Assembly (NCBI GenBank): GCA_965212125.1
Contig: OZ243045.1
Span: 248,001-312,000, forward strand
DNA: 64,000 nt
Direction: 5' to 3'
DNA from: CAYRJD01 sp965212125
GTDB taxonomy: Bacteria; Actinomycetota; Acidimicrobiia; Acidimicrobiales; Poriferisodalaceae
The translations under genes were made by a program, and so were the position numbers. The notes under the pieces are model-generated. The model did no database searches, was not told where the DNA came from, and saw nothing but the letters and a program-made list of their open reading frames with translations. This document shows positions 8,633-18,560 of the stretch, one piece after another; the first letter of the stretch is position 1; each line of letters begins with the position of its first letter.

Positions 8633-10096
8633 ATGCCCATCCGAAACGGATCTCAGGTAATAGAGCGGCTGCGGCGCGAGCCACCCAACATCTGGATTGA
8701 AGGCGAGCAGGTAACCGACCCGACAACCCACCCGGCAACCCGCAACGGCGTCGCAAGCCTGGCCGCCCTATACGACCTGCAAAGCGACCCGATCCTCTCC
8801 GACGTCATGACCACGCCCAGCCCCACCACCGGCGACAAGGTCGGCACGAGCTTCATCATTCCGCAAACCATTGAAGACCTTGAGCAGCGCTCGAAAATGA
8901 ACCAGGTGTGGGCGGATGCTTCGCTGGGCTTTTTGGGACGCTCGCCGGACTACCTGAACGTAAACGTGATGGCGGCCGGCACCGCGGCACCATATTTTGA
9001 CGCAGTCAAGCCCGGCTACGGCGCCAGCATGGCGGCGTATTTCGAGCATGTGCGTGAGAACGACCTGGCGCTAACGCATGCCCTGACGCATCCGCAGGTT
9101 GACCGCAGCAAACCGGTTAGCGAGCTGGACGATCCCTTCACGGCGCTTGGGCTGGTTGAAGAACGCAGCGATGGGATCATCGTGCGTGGTGCGCGCATGC
9201 TGGCCACGCTGCCTATTTCGGACGAGATTTTGATCTTTCCTTCAACCGTGGTCAAAGGCGGCGACGACATGCGCCCCTACGCGCTTGGTTTCGCCATGCC
9301 GAATAACACACCCGGGCTGTCGTTCCAGTGCCGCGAGCCGTTGGATCTGGGTCGCAGCCGAGCAGACCATCCGCTAGGCGCGCGCTTTGACGAGATCGAT
9401 GCGATGGTCGTTTTTGACAACGTGCTTGTGCCGTGGGATCGGGTGTTCCTAACCAACGACGTGCAAGCGGCGAACCAGGCTTATGCCCGCACGAGCGCGG
9501 TGCTGCACATGGCGCACCAGGTGGTGAATCTAAAAATCGCCAAAACCGAGGCCATCCTGGGCACGCTGCAAGCGATCATCGACATGATCGGCGGCGGCGA
9601 TTACCCGCACGTGCAAGAGATGGTTTCTGAGGTAATCATCGTCTTGGAGATAATGCGGGCGCTAAAGGTGGCCTCGGAGCAGAGCGCAACCATGAATGAG
9701 TACGGCGTTATGACGCCCGCCCGGGGGCCGTTGGATGCGGCCCGCAACTACTACCCAAGCGTGCACGCACGCCTTACTGAGATTTTGCATCTGTGCGGAT
9801 CAAGCGGATTGATAATGATTCCGTCGCAGGCCGATCGTGAGGGCCCCAACGGAGCGGTGATCGGCAAATACCTACAAGCGCGCGGCGGAAGTGCAGAGGA
9901 AAGGCTGAAGCTGTTTCGCCTGGCTTGGGATATGTCGCTGTCAGGTTTTGGCGGGCGGCAAGGCCTATATGAGCGTTTCTTCTTCGGCGATCCCACCCGC
10001 ATGCGCCACGCCCTCTACGGCGTCTACGACAGCAGCGCCTACGTAAAACGGGTGAAGGCGTTTCTTGAAAATGAAGATTGGCCGCCAATAGCTTAG
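8633..10096 (+). CDS. 4-hydroxyphenylacetate 3-monooxygenase (HpaB) family oxygenase
   Basis: A 487-residue FADH2-dependent aromatic hydroxylase of the HpaB/acyl-CoA dehydrogenase fold. Markers are SQVIERLRREPPNIWIEGE at the N-terminus, NQVWADASLGFLGRSPDYLNV, GLSFQCREPLDLGRS, FDNVLVPWDRVFL, and LCGSSGLIMIPSQAD near the flavin site. Such enzymes need a separate flavin reductase (HpaC type); none is visible in this window. It follows the PhyH gene by 63 bases and precedes the glutamate-synthase-like gene by 9, so all are probably one operon. The substrate is likely a phenolic compound but is not determined. Confidence 0.88.
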   Translation: MPIRNGSQVIERLRREPPNIWIEGEQVTDPTTHPATRNGVASLAALYDLQSDPILSDVMTTPSPTTGDKVGTSFIIPQTIEDLEQRSKMNQVWADASLGFLGRSPDYLNVNVMAAGTAAPYFDAVKPGYGASMAAYFEHVRENDLALTHALTHPQVDRSKPVSELDDPFTALGLVEERSDGIIVRGARMLATLPISDEILIFPSTVVKGGDDMRPYALGFAMPNNTPGLSFQCREPLDLGRSRADHPLGARFDEIDAMVVFDNVLVPWDRVFLTNDVQAANQAYARTSAVLHMAHQVVNLKIAKTEAILGTLQAIIDMIGGGDYPHVQEMVSEVIIVLEIMRALKVASEQSATMNEYGVMTPARGPLDAARNYYPSVHARLTEILHLCGSSGLIMIPSQADREGPNGAVIGKYLQARGGSAEERLKLFRLAWDMSLSGFGGRQGLYERFFFGDPTRMRHALYGVYDSSAYVKRVKAFLENEDWPPIA

Positions 10097-10105
10097 GATT
10101 TCGTT

Positions 10106-11629
10106 ATGTCCACTTTTTTTACAGTGATTATTTGGATACTGGTTGGTATCGGCGCTTTCCTGGCGGTGGTAGCTATCCATGACATTTTCCAGAAAAAGCA
10201 CACCATCTTGCGCATCTACCCGGTCGTTGGGCATCTGCGCTTTTTCCTAGAAAAGATCGGGCCAGAACTGCGCCAGTATGTGGTGGCGTCAAACAATGAG
10301 GAGCGTCCGTTCAATCGTGACGAACGGCGCTGGGTGTATGCCACATCCAAGCAAGAGAACGCCTATTTCGGTTTCGGAACAGACGCTGAGGTGCTTGCTC
10401 CGGGGCATATAACGATTCGCCATAGCCCGTTTCCGCTTGGCCACGCCGTACCTGAAGGAGCCCCGGTGCCTAGCGGCAAAATCATGGGCGGCTGGCGTGA
10501 CCGCCCCGGAAAGTTCCAGCCACCATCGGTTGTAAACGTTTCGGCTATGAGCTTCGGCTCGCTGTCGTGGTCGGCGATTCATTCTCTTAATGAAGGAGCG
10601 ATGAAGGCCAACTGCATGCACAACACCGGCGAGGGTGGCATTTCTGACTGCCACCGCCAGGGCGGCGATCTGATTTATCAGGTGGGGACCGGCTACTTCG
10701 GCTGCCGCAACGAGGACGGGCAGTTTTCGATTGAGCGATTTGAAGAGACCGTGAAGACGGCCAACGTGAAAGCCGTTGAGATAAAGCTGTCGCAGGGCGC
10801 CAAGCCCGGCGTCGGTGGCTTGTTGCCCGGCGCAAAGGTCACTCCGACCATCGCCAAGGCGCGTGGCGTGCCGGTGGGCATTGATGTCGCCAGCCCCAGC
10901 CGGCACAAGGCATTCAGCAATGTGCCAGAGCTGCTGGAGTTTGTTGAAAAACTTGCCGACGTGTCGGGTCTGCCGGTGGGTATCAAATCTGCGGTAGGGC
11001 AGGAAGGGTTTTGGACGGAGCTTGCTAACACCATGGCCAGCACGCAGACCGGCCCTGACTTCGTGACCGTTGATGGAGCCGAAGGCGGCACTGGCGCGGC
11101 ACCGCTGGTGTTTAGCGATCACGTGGCGCTGCCGTTCTGGCAGGCGTTTGCGGTGGTTCATCGTGCGTTCGGCGAGGCCAATCTGCATGAAAAAGTTCTG
11201 TTCATCGGGTCGGGCAAGCTGGGTTATCCGGCACCGGCGGCGATGGCGTTGAACGTGGGAGTGGACATGATCAACGTGGCGCGTGAAGCGATGATGGCCA
11301 TTGGCTGCATCCAAGCGCAGCGCTGTCATACCGGGCACTGCCCAACAGGGGTGGCGACGCAAGGCCGCTGGCTTTCACGAGGTGTTGATCCCACGCTTAA
11401 GAGCGAACGCCTTGCCAACTACGTGAAAGGCCTGCGCAAAGACTTGCTGAGGCTTGCCGATGCGTGTGGGGTGGAGCACCCGGGTCTTATCGGAGCGGAA
11501 AATATTTCTGTGGTGGACACAAATGGGATGCTGATGCCTGTGCATGAGCTTTACGGCATTGACAGCAACTGCACCCACAGCGAGGGGCGAATGGTTGGCC
11601 TGCGCACCTGCATGAGCGATGCCGCTTAG
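10106..11629 (+). CDS. membrane-anchored FMN-binding glutamate synthase family protein
   Basis: A 507-residue protein with one N-terminal transmembrane helix (about residues 4-26), followed by the glutamate-synthase alpha-subunit-like FMN barrel. Seen are GEGGISDCHRQGGD, KLSQGAKPGVGG, VDGAEGGTGAAP and the three-cysteine iron-sulfur motif CIQAQRCHTGHCPTG. The glutaminase domain of true GltB is absent, so it is not a complete glutamate synthase. Stand-alone members are widespread and mostly uncharacterised, perhaps oxidising or reducing an imino or oxo acid at the membrane. Nine bases separate it from HpaB, which suggests cotranscription. Confidence 0.87.
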   Translation: MSTFFTVIIWILVGIGAFLAVVAIHDIFQKKHTILRIYPVVGHLRFFLEKIGPELRQYVVASNNEERPFNRDERRWVYATSKQENAYFGFGTDAEVLAPGHITIRHSPFPLGHAVPEGAPVPSGKIMGGWRDRPGKFQPPSVVNVSAMSFGSLSWSAIHSLNEGAMKANCMHNTGEGGISDCHRQGGDLIYQVGTGYFGCRNEDGQFSIERFEETVKTANVKAVEIKLSQGAKPGVGGLLPGAKVTPTIAKARGVPVGIDVASPSRHKAFSNVPELLEFVEKLADVSGLPVGIKSAVGQEGFWTELANTMASTQTGPDFVTVDGAEGGTGAAPLVFSDHVALPFWQAFAVVHRAFGEANLHEKVLFIGSGKLGYPAPAAMALNVGVDMINVAREAMMAIGCIQAQRCHTGHCPTGVATQGRWLSRGVDPTLKSERLANYVKGLRKDLLRLADACGVEHPGLIGAENISVVDTNGMLMPVHELYGIDSNCTHSEGRMVGLRTCMSDAA

Positions 11630-11672
11630 GCGCAGGCTCTAACCGGTAAGCAGTAGTGGCTGGCAAACAGTA

Positions 11673-13364
11673 GTGGCTGACACAGCAATGGGCGGCGGCG
11701 AAGCGGTCGCTTCCACCCTGGAAGCCATCGGCGTTCGGCATGTGTTCGGCATTGTCAGCGTCCACAATCTGCCGATTTACGAGGCGCTGTCGCGCAGCAA
11801 AAACATCGCAGTAGTAAACGTGCGCCACGAGCAGGCAGCGGCGCACGCGGCCGACGCCTACTTTCGGGCAACTGGTGAGCTAGGTGTGGCGCTGGCATCC
11901 ACCGGACCGGGCGCGGCCAACACCGTGCCAGGTCTGTTTGAGGCGGCTTTTGTTAGCTCGCGTGTGTTGCTGATTACGGGTCAAACCGAATCGCTGTACT
12001 ACGGCAAGGGCAAGGGGTTTTTGCACGAAAACGAACGCCAGGTGCAGCTGCTGCAGTCGGTTTGTCGAATGGTGGCATCGGTGCGCCAAACCGAAGCAAT
12101 ACCGGCGGACATCATGGCGGTCGTCCACGATGTTTGTTCCGGGCGTCCGCAGCCAGGCGCGGTTGAGATTCCGATAGATCTGCAGTACAAGAGCACGCAG
12201 GTGCATATTCCAAAATGGATTCCACCTGAGCGCGTCAAGCCCAGCCCGGAAGCATTGGACGCTGCCGCGCAGAAGTTGGCGGCGGCGAACCGGCCGCTTA
12301 TTTGGGCGGGTGGCGGCGTGAACATCGCTGACGCTTCGGCGGAGCTAACCGAACTGGCACAACGCCTGGGCGCTTGCGTCGTTACATCCATCGAAGGCCG
12401 TGGTGCGATCGCCGAAGATCACGAACTAAGCCTGGGATTTTGCACCGATCGGCGAGCCATGGATGAGGTGTTTGAAGAGGCGGACTTGCTGCTGGCGGTC
12501 GGCACGCGCTTTCAGAACTATGCGACCCGTGTTTGGAAGCTGCAGCTCCCGAGCGAGCTGATTCACCTAGACGTAGACCCGGGCGTGATCGGGCTTAACT
12601 ACCCGGCTTCGCTGCCAATAGTGGCCGACGCCAAGCTTGGGTTGCAGGGGTTACTAGATCGCATGTCTGGCAAAGACGCAGCCGGGGATGGTGCGACCAA
12701 CGCAGATCCGGGTTTTGTGGAGCGAGCCCGCAAGTGCCGCGCAGCCGACGATGAGCAGCTGCGCTCAGAAATAGGACCAGATCACAGCGCGATCTGCGAC
12801 ATCGTCCGTGAGCTGTTGCCCGACGATGGGGTAGTCGTGCGCGACTCCACCGTCCCCGTTTACATGTGGGGCAATCGCTTGTTGCCGATTTTGCGAAGCC
12901 GCACTTCCATGCGGCCGGGCGCGGTCGCGATCGGGCCGGGAGTGCCGCTGGGCATTGGCGCCGCGGTGGGAGCCGATTCACCAACGGTGGTAATGCAAGG
13001 CGACGGCGGGCTGCTGTTGTCGGTAGGTGAGCTGTCGGCCTGCGTGGAGCACAACCTGCCCATCATTGTTTTGGTGTTCAACGATGTTGGCTATGGGGTG
13101 TTGCGAGTGATTCAGGATGCGGTATTTGGCGATCACCATGGCACCGATCTAGCGCGCACCGATTTCGTGGCGGTTGCTGCGGGTGTCGGGATGCGTGCGT
13201 CGGCCGTGAGCGGGGTAGTCGAGTTTGAAACCGCATTCGGTGAAGCCGTTGAGCACGCCAAGACGGGGCAAGGCCCGACCTTGCTGGATATTGATATGGC
13301 TGCGCTGGCGCCGATTACCTTTGCGTTGCCAGCCCACCAACGCCGCCGCGACCAAGACGACTAA
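11673..13364 (+). CDS. thiamine pyrophosphate enzyme, acetolactate-synthase-like
   Basis: A 563-residue three-domain TPP enzyme. The N-terminal domain holds the cofactor-activating glutamate in VRHEQAAAHAADAY (E53). The central domain is NAD/FAD-like (WAGGGVNIADA). The C-terminal domain has the TPP/metal motif starting GDGG and ending in N-D at about residues 443-471. It resembles the acetolactate synthase/benzoylformate decarboxylase superfamily, without a regulatory subunit gene nearby, so it is more likely catabolic than part of valine synthesis. The frame begins GTG at 11673; an ATG 15 bases later is also usable. It is convergent with nhaA. Confidence 0.87.
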   Translation: MADTAMGGGEAVASTLEAIGVRHVFGIVSVHNLPIYEALSRSKNIAVVNVRHEQAAAHAADAYFRATGELGVALASTGPGAANTVPGLFEAAFVSSRVLLITGQTESLYYGKGKGFLHENERQVQLLQSVCRMVASVRQTEAIPADIMAVVHDVCSGRPQPGAVEIPIDLQYKSTQVHIPKWIPPERVKPSPEALDAAAQKLAAANRPLIWAGGGVNIADASAELTELAQRLGACVVTSIEGRGAIAEDHELSLGFCTDRRAMDEVFEEADLLLAVGTRFQNYATRVWKLQLPSELIHLDVDPGVIGLNYPASLPIVADAKLGLQGLLDRMSGKDAAGDGATNADPGFVERARKCRAADDEQLRSEIGPDHSAICDIVRELLPDDGVVVRDSTVPVYMWGNRLLPILRSRTSMRPGAVAIGPGVPLGIGAAVGADSPTVVMQGDGGLLLSVGELSACVEHNLPIIVLVFNDVGYGVLRVIQDAVFGDHHGTDLARTDFVAVAAGVGMRASAVSGVVEFETAFGEAVEHAKTGQGPTLLDIDMAALAPITFALPAHQRRRDQDD

Positions 13365-13377
13365 GCCAACCAGAGAG

Positions 13378-14868
13378 CTAGGCGGGGTCGGGGTCTGCGG
13401 AGCCTTCCATAGTTGGAGTGGCTGGAGCGGCTGCGGCCGCACCTGCGGAGCCGTCAGAATCATTCATAGTTGGGGCTGCATCTGCGGCGACATCGTCGTC
13501 AGAAGCACCGCCGGGGTTTTTGCGGTCGCGCATTGCTTGCCCCATCATTCTCAATCGGTTGCTGAACGTCAGCAACAACAAAGCAAGGATGCTGGCCGAA
13601 ACGGACGCAAACAGCACCCCGATTTTGGCTGTTTCGGTAAACGCTGAGTCGTTGCCAAAGGCCAGATTCGTAACGAATATCGACACCGTAAAGCCGATGC
13701 CCGCGGCCATCCCCATACCGATGAACTCAGGCCAATGCACTCCCTTCGGCAGCGCTAATCCAAATCTGGTGGCGATCCATGCCGCCGCCACGATTCCAAG
13801 CGGCTTGCCGACCACTAGTCCTAAAAACACTCCCCATGCGACCGAGCTAGCGGCGGCATCTCCGAGCGACTCTCCGGTTATGTCTATGCCGGCATTTGCT
13901 AAAGCAAAAAGCGGTATAACCAAATAGGCGCTAACCGGATGTAGTTGATGCTCCAATATTTCGGTCTGCGGTCGCGCCTCATTCATCAAAAATGCCGTCA
14001 TCGAGACGTTGTCTGGGGTGGAGTTTTTGTCTAAAGAAACAGCAGCCTCGGTGGCGTGTTCCATCGTGACCTCAGGTTTCGCTGGCGTCATCAAGCCCAG
14101 AATGACTCCGGCGATGGTGGCGTGGATGCCCGACTCCAAGGTTGCGTACCACGCAACGATGCCGATAACGACATAGAACGGCGTTGACCAGACGTGTGCG
14201 GCGCGCGCCAGGCGAATAAGAACAAACGCGCTGGCGGCAATAAGAATCCACCCAAAACTGAGGGAGTCGCTGTAGAACACCGCAATAACGATGATGGCTC
14301 CGATGTCGTCAACTATTGCCAGCGTCAGCAGAAAGAGCTTGAGCACTGGATTGACCCGCGATCCCAGCAGCGCCACAATACCCACGGCGAAGGCAATGTC
14401 GGTTGCGATAGGTATGCCCCAGCCGTTGCTTGCATCGCCCGATGCGTTGAGAGCGAAATAGATCGCCGCCGGTACCACCATGCCGCCCAGCGCTCCGATA
14501 GCCGGGACCGCTGCCGCTCTGAAGTGGCGTAGGTCGCCGGTAACTAGCTCGCGTTTAATTTCCAATCCGACGACGAAGAAAAAGATCACCATCAAGGCTT
14601 CATTGACGAACTCTTCAAACGTCAGATGGTGCAGCTGCCAGTTGCCGATCGCCAGTTCAATGTCGGTCTCCCAGAAGGTGTGATACGACGCGCTCCAAGG
14701 TGAGTTAGCCCAAAACAGCGCAGCAACGGCAGCCGTGATCATTATCAAACCACCGGCAACCTCACGATTGACAAACAGGTTTATGGGTTTGTGTAAGAAG
14801 TGCTTAAGCCGAGTGTGGCGCTCGGTCATAGCGATATCGGGTACGGCTTTGTCATCAAGCTGGGTCAT
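13378..14868 (-). CDS. nhaA: Na+/H+ antiporter NhaA with Ala-rich C-terminal tail
   Basis: This integral membrane antiporter exports Na+ in exchange for H+. The paired ion-binding aspartates are in LAIVDDIGAI, and the discontinuous-helix motif is ATDIAFAVGI. About ten to twelve hydrophobic helices span most of the 496 residues. Unlike the ~390-residue E. coli protein, it carries an extra cytoplasmic tail rich in Ala, Asp and Pro after residue ~430. GAGGAC sits a few bases before the ATG. It lies seven bases after the VWA gene and is the last gene of the leftward MoxR-VWA-NhaA operon. Sodium export fits a marine habitat. Confidence 0.94.
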   Translation of the reverse strand: MTQLDDKAVPDIAMTERHTRLKHFLHKPINLFVNREVAGGLIMITAAVAALFWANSPWSASYHTFWETDIELAIGNWQLHHLTFEEFVNEALMVIFFFVVGLEIKRELVTGDLRHFRAAAVPAIGALGGMVVPAAIYFALNASGDASNGWGIPIATDIAFAVGIVALLGSRVNPVLKLFLLTLAIVDDIGAIIVIAVFYSDSLSFGWILIAASAFVLIRLARAAHVWSTPFYVVIGIVAWYATLESGIHATIAGVILGLMTPAKPEVTMEHATEAAVSLDKNSTPDNVSMTAFLMNEARPQTEILEHQLHPVSAYLVIPLFALANAGIDITGESLGDAAASSVAWGVFLGLVVGKPLGIVAAAWIATRFGLALPKGVHWPEFIGMGMAAGIGFTVSIFVTNLAFGNDSAFTETAKIGVLFASVSASILALLLLTFSNRLRMMGQAMRDRKNPGGASDDDVAADAAPTMNDSDGSAGAAAAAPATPTMEGSADPDPA

Positions 14869-14875
14869 GGTGTCC

Positions 14876-16948
14876 TCACCAACGGTTTGAAGTTGTCAAA
14901 CGGCGGCGGTGTTCTAGGAAGTCAACCAAAACGTAATCACCTAGGTTGTCCGGGCTTGTGAAAAAGGCACGCCCACCGTTCATTTCAGTCATCTTTTCTA
15001 CAAAGCTACGCAAGTAGCTGTTGGGCTCCAGCATAAAAACGTTAATGCGCACATCTTCGCGCGTCGCACGTGCCACCTCCCGCAGAGTAGCTTCCACCGT
15101 TTCCCGAACGGGCGGATACGCAAAAAACGGCGCCCCGTTTGGCCCCAGGTGGGCGGTCGGCTCGCCGTCGGTGATCATGATGATCTGCTTGCTGCCCGAT
15201 TGCTTGGCTAGCAATCGCCGGGCGATCATAAAGCCGTGATGCATGTTGGTGCCGTAGGCGAAGTCCCACGACACTTCGGGCAACTTCTCTGGCTTTAGCT
15301 CTTGGGCGGTCTCCGCAAACCCGACTATGCCCAAGTAATCACGCGGATATTGACTGCTGATCAGCGAATGCAGTGCCATCGTGACCTTTTTGGCGGGCAG
15401 GAAGTTTTCCCGCATGGGCATCGACAGAGACAAATCCAACATGAGCACCGTTGATGCCCGGCTGTTGAACTCGGTTTGCTCAATCTCAAAATCGTCAACC
15501 GTCAGATGAACGGGCGTGCCGGTGCCTTGCCGAGAGACCGCATTTCGCAGCGTCTGCTCAATGTTGAGATTGAAGCTGTCGCCAAACTCGTATGCCTTGG
15601 TCTCATAGGCGCGCTCGTGGCCGATGCCGGTCTTGGGGATCTTGTGCTGACCAACCTTGTCTTCCATGAGCCGGTCAAAGAGATCACGCAGCGCTAGCTG
15701 ACCTATGCGCCTGAGCGCTTCGGGAGTTAGCTGCAAACGACCGGAATCGTTGGTGGCCAGGCCGCGATCTTCTAGCAGCTTGGCAAGCTCGCTCAGTCGC
15801 TCAAGCACCTCGGCGGACTCGTCGCCTATCAGGTCGCGGATCTTCTCAGGGTCTATTTCGTCTAAAGCTCTGGGGCTGACCGCCCCTTGCATTAACTCAG
15901 CGGCGGCATCTAGCTCGCCCAGCTGGCTCATTAGATCGGTCGCCTGCGACATTGAAAGCGGGTTCTGCCCGCTGAGGTCGTATTGGTTGTCCCAGCCCAT
16001 ATCGGGGAAGACCTCCTGCAGCTGCTCGGCGAGCTGTTGCATTTGCCACTGCAAATCCATGTCGTCCATTAGCTGGCCCATTAGTTCGCCCAACTCCGCC
16101 CGCTGCTCCGGGCTCATGGAGTTGAGCATTGCTTGCATTGCGGCCATCCGTTGCGCCAGGTTTTCAATCAGCTCGTCAAGGGACCGGGGATTGTCTGGAA
16201 ACAAATCCCCGTGACGTTCCATGAAGCCGTCAAAGTCGGGCTCTTCGCCAGCCTCTCGCTGGGCAAGCATCTCATTGAGATCGGCCAGCATGTCTTTGGT
16301 GCGGTCTTTGTCTTCGCCGGTCATGGAACCCATTGCGCCGCGCATCTGGTTGAAGGCGGACTGCGTGACTTCTTGGCGCAGCCTTTCAAGCAGGTCTTGG
16401 AATTGTTCCTCGGCCTGCGATGACGTGAAGGGGTATTGCTGGAGCCCTTGGATGCGGCCGGGCAGGTCGGTGGGCAGCATGTCAAGTTGCAGGTTGCGCT
16501 CGTCGGTTTGCGTGGGACTGCCTGCGGTGTCGTCGCTGGCATCGGCATCGCCGTCAGCGCTGCCGGGTTGCCCGGTGTCTCTGTCGGCTAGTTCGTCAGC
16601 GATAGCGCTGCGCTCTTCGTCGATTATTTCTTCCAGCTCCTCTGCGATTTGGTCGTACACGCTGCCCAGGTCAAACTGGCTGAGCATCTGCTCACGCTTG
16701 GCGGCAAGCTGTTTGAGCATGTCACGCAGGCCAGGCATGTGGTTGCCGTCGCGGTCATTGAATCCCTGCTGCATCGCACGACGCAGCGCAGCGTTGAGGT
16801 CGCCGTGGTACGCCAAGTCGTCGGCCAGTTCGGCGAAAAGACTGTCTGCGTCGTAGTCAAAGCCCTTTTGGGTGCCATCCCAAGCGGAGTAAGAAAAGCG
16901 CGCCTTTTGCCTGGCTCTGTTTCGGCGGCGGAAAAGGATTTTGGCCAT
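14876..16948 (-). CDS. von Willebrand factor A domain protein partnered with MoxR ATPase
   Basis: A 690-residue protein with a long acidic, Gln/Met-rich helical region (about residues 80-400) and a C-terminal VWA domain. The MIDAS metal site is visible as DLSLSM, GTNMHHG and ITDGEPT. Proteins of this kind work with MoxR AAA+ ATPases as metal-insertion or chaperone-like pairs, related to CobT and the magnesium-chelatase D subunit. The MoxR gene lies directly upstream, 14 bases away. The target protein is unknown. Members of this pair are common and conserved in Actinobacteria. Confidence 0.85.
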   Translation of the reverse strand: MAKILFRRRNRARQKARFSYSAWDGTQKGFDYDADSLFAELADDLAYHGDLNAALRRAMQQGFNDRDGNHMPGLRDMLKQLAAKREQMLSQFDLGSVYDQIAEELEEIIDEERSAIADELADRDTGQPGSADGDADASDDTAGSPTQTDERNLQLDMLPTDLPGRIQGLQQYPFTSSQAEEQFQDLLERLRQEVTQSAFNQMRGAMGSMTGEDKDRTKDMLADLNEMLAQREAGEEPDFDGFMERHGDLFPDNPRSLDELIENLAQRMAAMQAMLNSMSPEQRAELGELMGQLMDDMDLQWQMQQLAEQLQEVFPDMGWDNQYDLSGQNPLSMSQATDLMSQLGELDAAAELMQGAVSPRALDEIDPEKIRDLIGDESAEVLERLSELAKLLEDRGLATNDSGRLQLTPEALRRIGQLALRDLFDRLMEDKVGQHKIPKTGIGHERAYETKAYEFGDSFNLNIEQTLRNAVSRQGTGTPVHLTVDDFEIEQTEFNSRASTVLMLDLSLSMPMRENFLPAKKVTMALHSLISSQYPRDYLGIVGFAETAQELKPEKLPEVSWDFAYGTNMHHGFMIARRLLAKQSGSKQIIMITDGEPTAHLGPNGAPFFAYPPVRETVEATLREVARATREDVRINVFMLEPNSYLRSFVEKMTEMNGGRAFFTSPDNLGDYVLVDFLEHRRRLTTSNRW

Positions 16949-16962
16949 AGCGCTAGGTGGCC

Positions 16963-18519
16963 TTAGCTCTGATCTGGGCTTGGTTTGGAGTCTGGGTTTG
17001 GCTTGGAGTCTGGGTTTGGCTTGGAGTCTGGGCTTGGTACGGAGACCGAGCGCCCGCGGTATGTGGCGGCGCTTTTGCTAGCGCCAGCACCAGCGCTGTC
17101 TTTGTTTAGGCGTTTGGACAGGTGCAGGCCTTCCAATATCAGCTCAACCGCACTCGCCATCACCTCAGGCGGCGACTCACCAGCTAACAGCCCCGCGGCT
17201 TTCGCCAGCGCAGGATTGGATTTCAGTAGGTCCACGTATTCGTTGTTGGTTACATCGTCGCCCGTTTGAGCGACCAAGCCTTCGTTAAAACTCGCCACTA
17301 CTTCGTCAAGCGCGTCGGACTGACCGCTGTCGTGGAAGCTGTCCGTGAACACCTCAAGCACGGCTTCGCTCAGCATGTGATTCATTATTTGCTCGTCGCG
17401 GCCTTCTTCCAGGGAATCAATCTCAATCTTGCCAGCCGTTGAGCTAGTCAGCGCCGCCAGGTCGCTAACCCGCGGAACTACATCGTGCTCGCCGCGCTGC
17501 AGCGCACGGCGGGTTGCGTTGGCGATCAGGGTTTCAAGGTTTGAGACGGTCATGCGCACCGACACGCCCGACCGCTGATTGACCCGACTGCTAGCGCGAG
17601 CGACATGGCTGAACTGCGCCACGATCTCGCTCATAAAGTCTGGCACCACCACGTCAATGCCGTCCACGTCAAGCGGTGTTGCTTCGGCGGCGGCTATCTC
17701 CATCTCGGTGTCGACGTCAAGCGGATAGTGGGTGCGTATCTGTGCGCCGAAGCGGTCTTTCAGCGGCGTGATTATGCGCCCGCGGTTGGTGTAGTCCTCC
17801 GGGTTTGCCGTAGCCACCATCAGCACGTCCAGCGGAAGGTGCACCTTGTAGCCCCGAATCTGAACGTCGCGCTCCTCCAACACGTTCAGCAGCCCGACTT
17901 GGATGCGTTCGGCCAGGTCGGGCAGCTCGTTGATAGCGAAGATGCCGCGGTTGGTGCGTGGCACCAGCCCGTAGTGCAGCGTTAGCTCGTCCGACAGGTA
18001 GCGCCCCTCGGCGACCTTGATGGGATCGACCTCGCCGATGAGATCGGCAATAGATGTGTCGGGGGTGGCCAGCTTTTCGCCGAAGCGTTCGCTGCGACCC
18101 GCCCACGCAATGGGCGTGTCATCGCCCTTCTCTGCCAGCAGATCCTTGGCGTGGCGCGAGATCGGGTTGTAGGGGTCGTCGTAGATTTCCGAGCCAGCGA
18201 CGTAAGGCATCCATTCGTCTAGCAGGTTCACCAGCGAGCGGATCATGCGAGTCTTCGCCTGACCGCGCTCGCCCAAGAACACCACGTCGTGGCCAGCTAG
18301 CACGGCGTTCTCAAGTTGCGGCAGGACGGTGTTTTCGTAACCCAACACACCGTCTAGCAAGGCCTGGCCGGTTGAGATCATTTTGGTTGCGTTTTCGCGC
18401 ATCTCCTCTTTGACGGCGCGCGATTTCCACCCGCTGGCGCGCAGATCTTTCAGCGTTTCTGGTCTTGACGTGTCCGGTGATGGTGCTGATTCTGAGGGTG
18501 ATGCTGAGGCTGATGTCAT
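16963..18519 (-). CDS. MoxR-type AAA+ ATPase with Pro/Asp repeat tail
   Basis: A 518-residue AAA+ ATPase of the MoxR/magnesium-chelatase I class. Walker A is GERGQAKTR and the Walker B-like stretch is GIFAINELPDL; VATANPEDYTNRGRIITPLKDRF holds the sensor/arginine-finger region. The protein ends in an 18-nt-encoded repeat SKPNPD (three copies plus a variant), which probably arose by slippage. It forms an operon with the VWA protein it most likely drives by ATP hydrolysis. It is divergent from sdhC across a spacer with a 12-nt tandem repeat. Confidence 0.87.
   Translation of the reverse strand: MTSASASPSESAPSPDTSRPETLKDLRASGWKSRAVKEEMRENATKMISTGQALLDGVLGYENTVLPQLENAVLAGHDVVFLGERGQAKTRMIRSLVNLLDEWMPYVAGSEIYDDPYNPISRHAKDLLAEKGDDTPIAWAGRSERFGEKLATPDTSIADLIGEVDPIKVAEGRYLSDELTLHYGLVPRTNRGIFAINELPDLAERIQVGLLNVLEERDVQIRGYKVHLPLDVLMVATANPEDYTNRGRIITPLKDRFGAQIRTHYPLDVDTEMEIAAAEATPLDVDGIDVVVPDFMSEIVAQFSHVARASSRVNQRSGVSVRMTVSNLETLIANATRRALQRGEHDVVPRVSDLAALTSSTAGKIEIDSLEEGRDEQIMNHMLSEAVLEVFTDSFHDSGQSDALDEVVASFNEGLVAQTGDDVTNNEYVDLLKSNPALAKAAGLLAGESPPEVMASAVELILEGLHLSKRLNKDSAGAGASKSAATYRGRSVSVPSPDSKPNPDSKPNPDSKPSPDQS
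16985..17038. repeat. three 18-nt tandem repeats inside the MoxR gene 3' end
   Basis: Three consecutive 18-nt units (ttggagtctgggtttggc on the plus strand, with two changes in the last) encode SKPNPD on the minus strand. The unit length is a multiple of three, so copy-number changes keep the frame. Confidence 0.9.
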
Positions 18520-18560
18520 GGCGCCAAGTTACTCCCACTAGTTGGCCATGCCAGTGTCAC

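Noticed and set aside
10289..11362. Long minus-strand open frame (357 codons) opposite the FMN glutamate-synthase-like gene
   Set aside because: The translation has no conserved motifs, and the plus strand encodes a complete, well-supported protein; it is a shadow frame.
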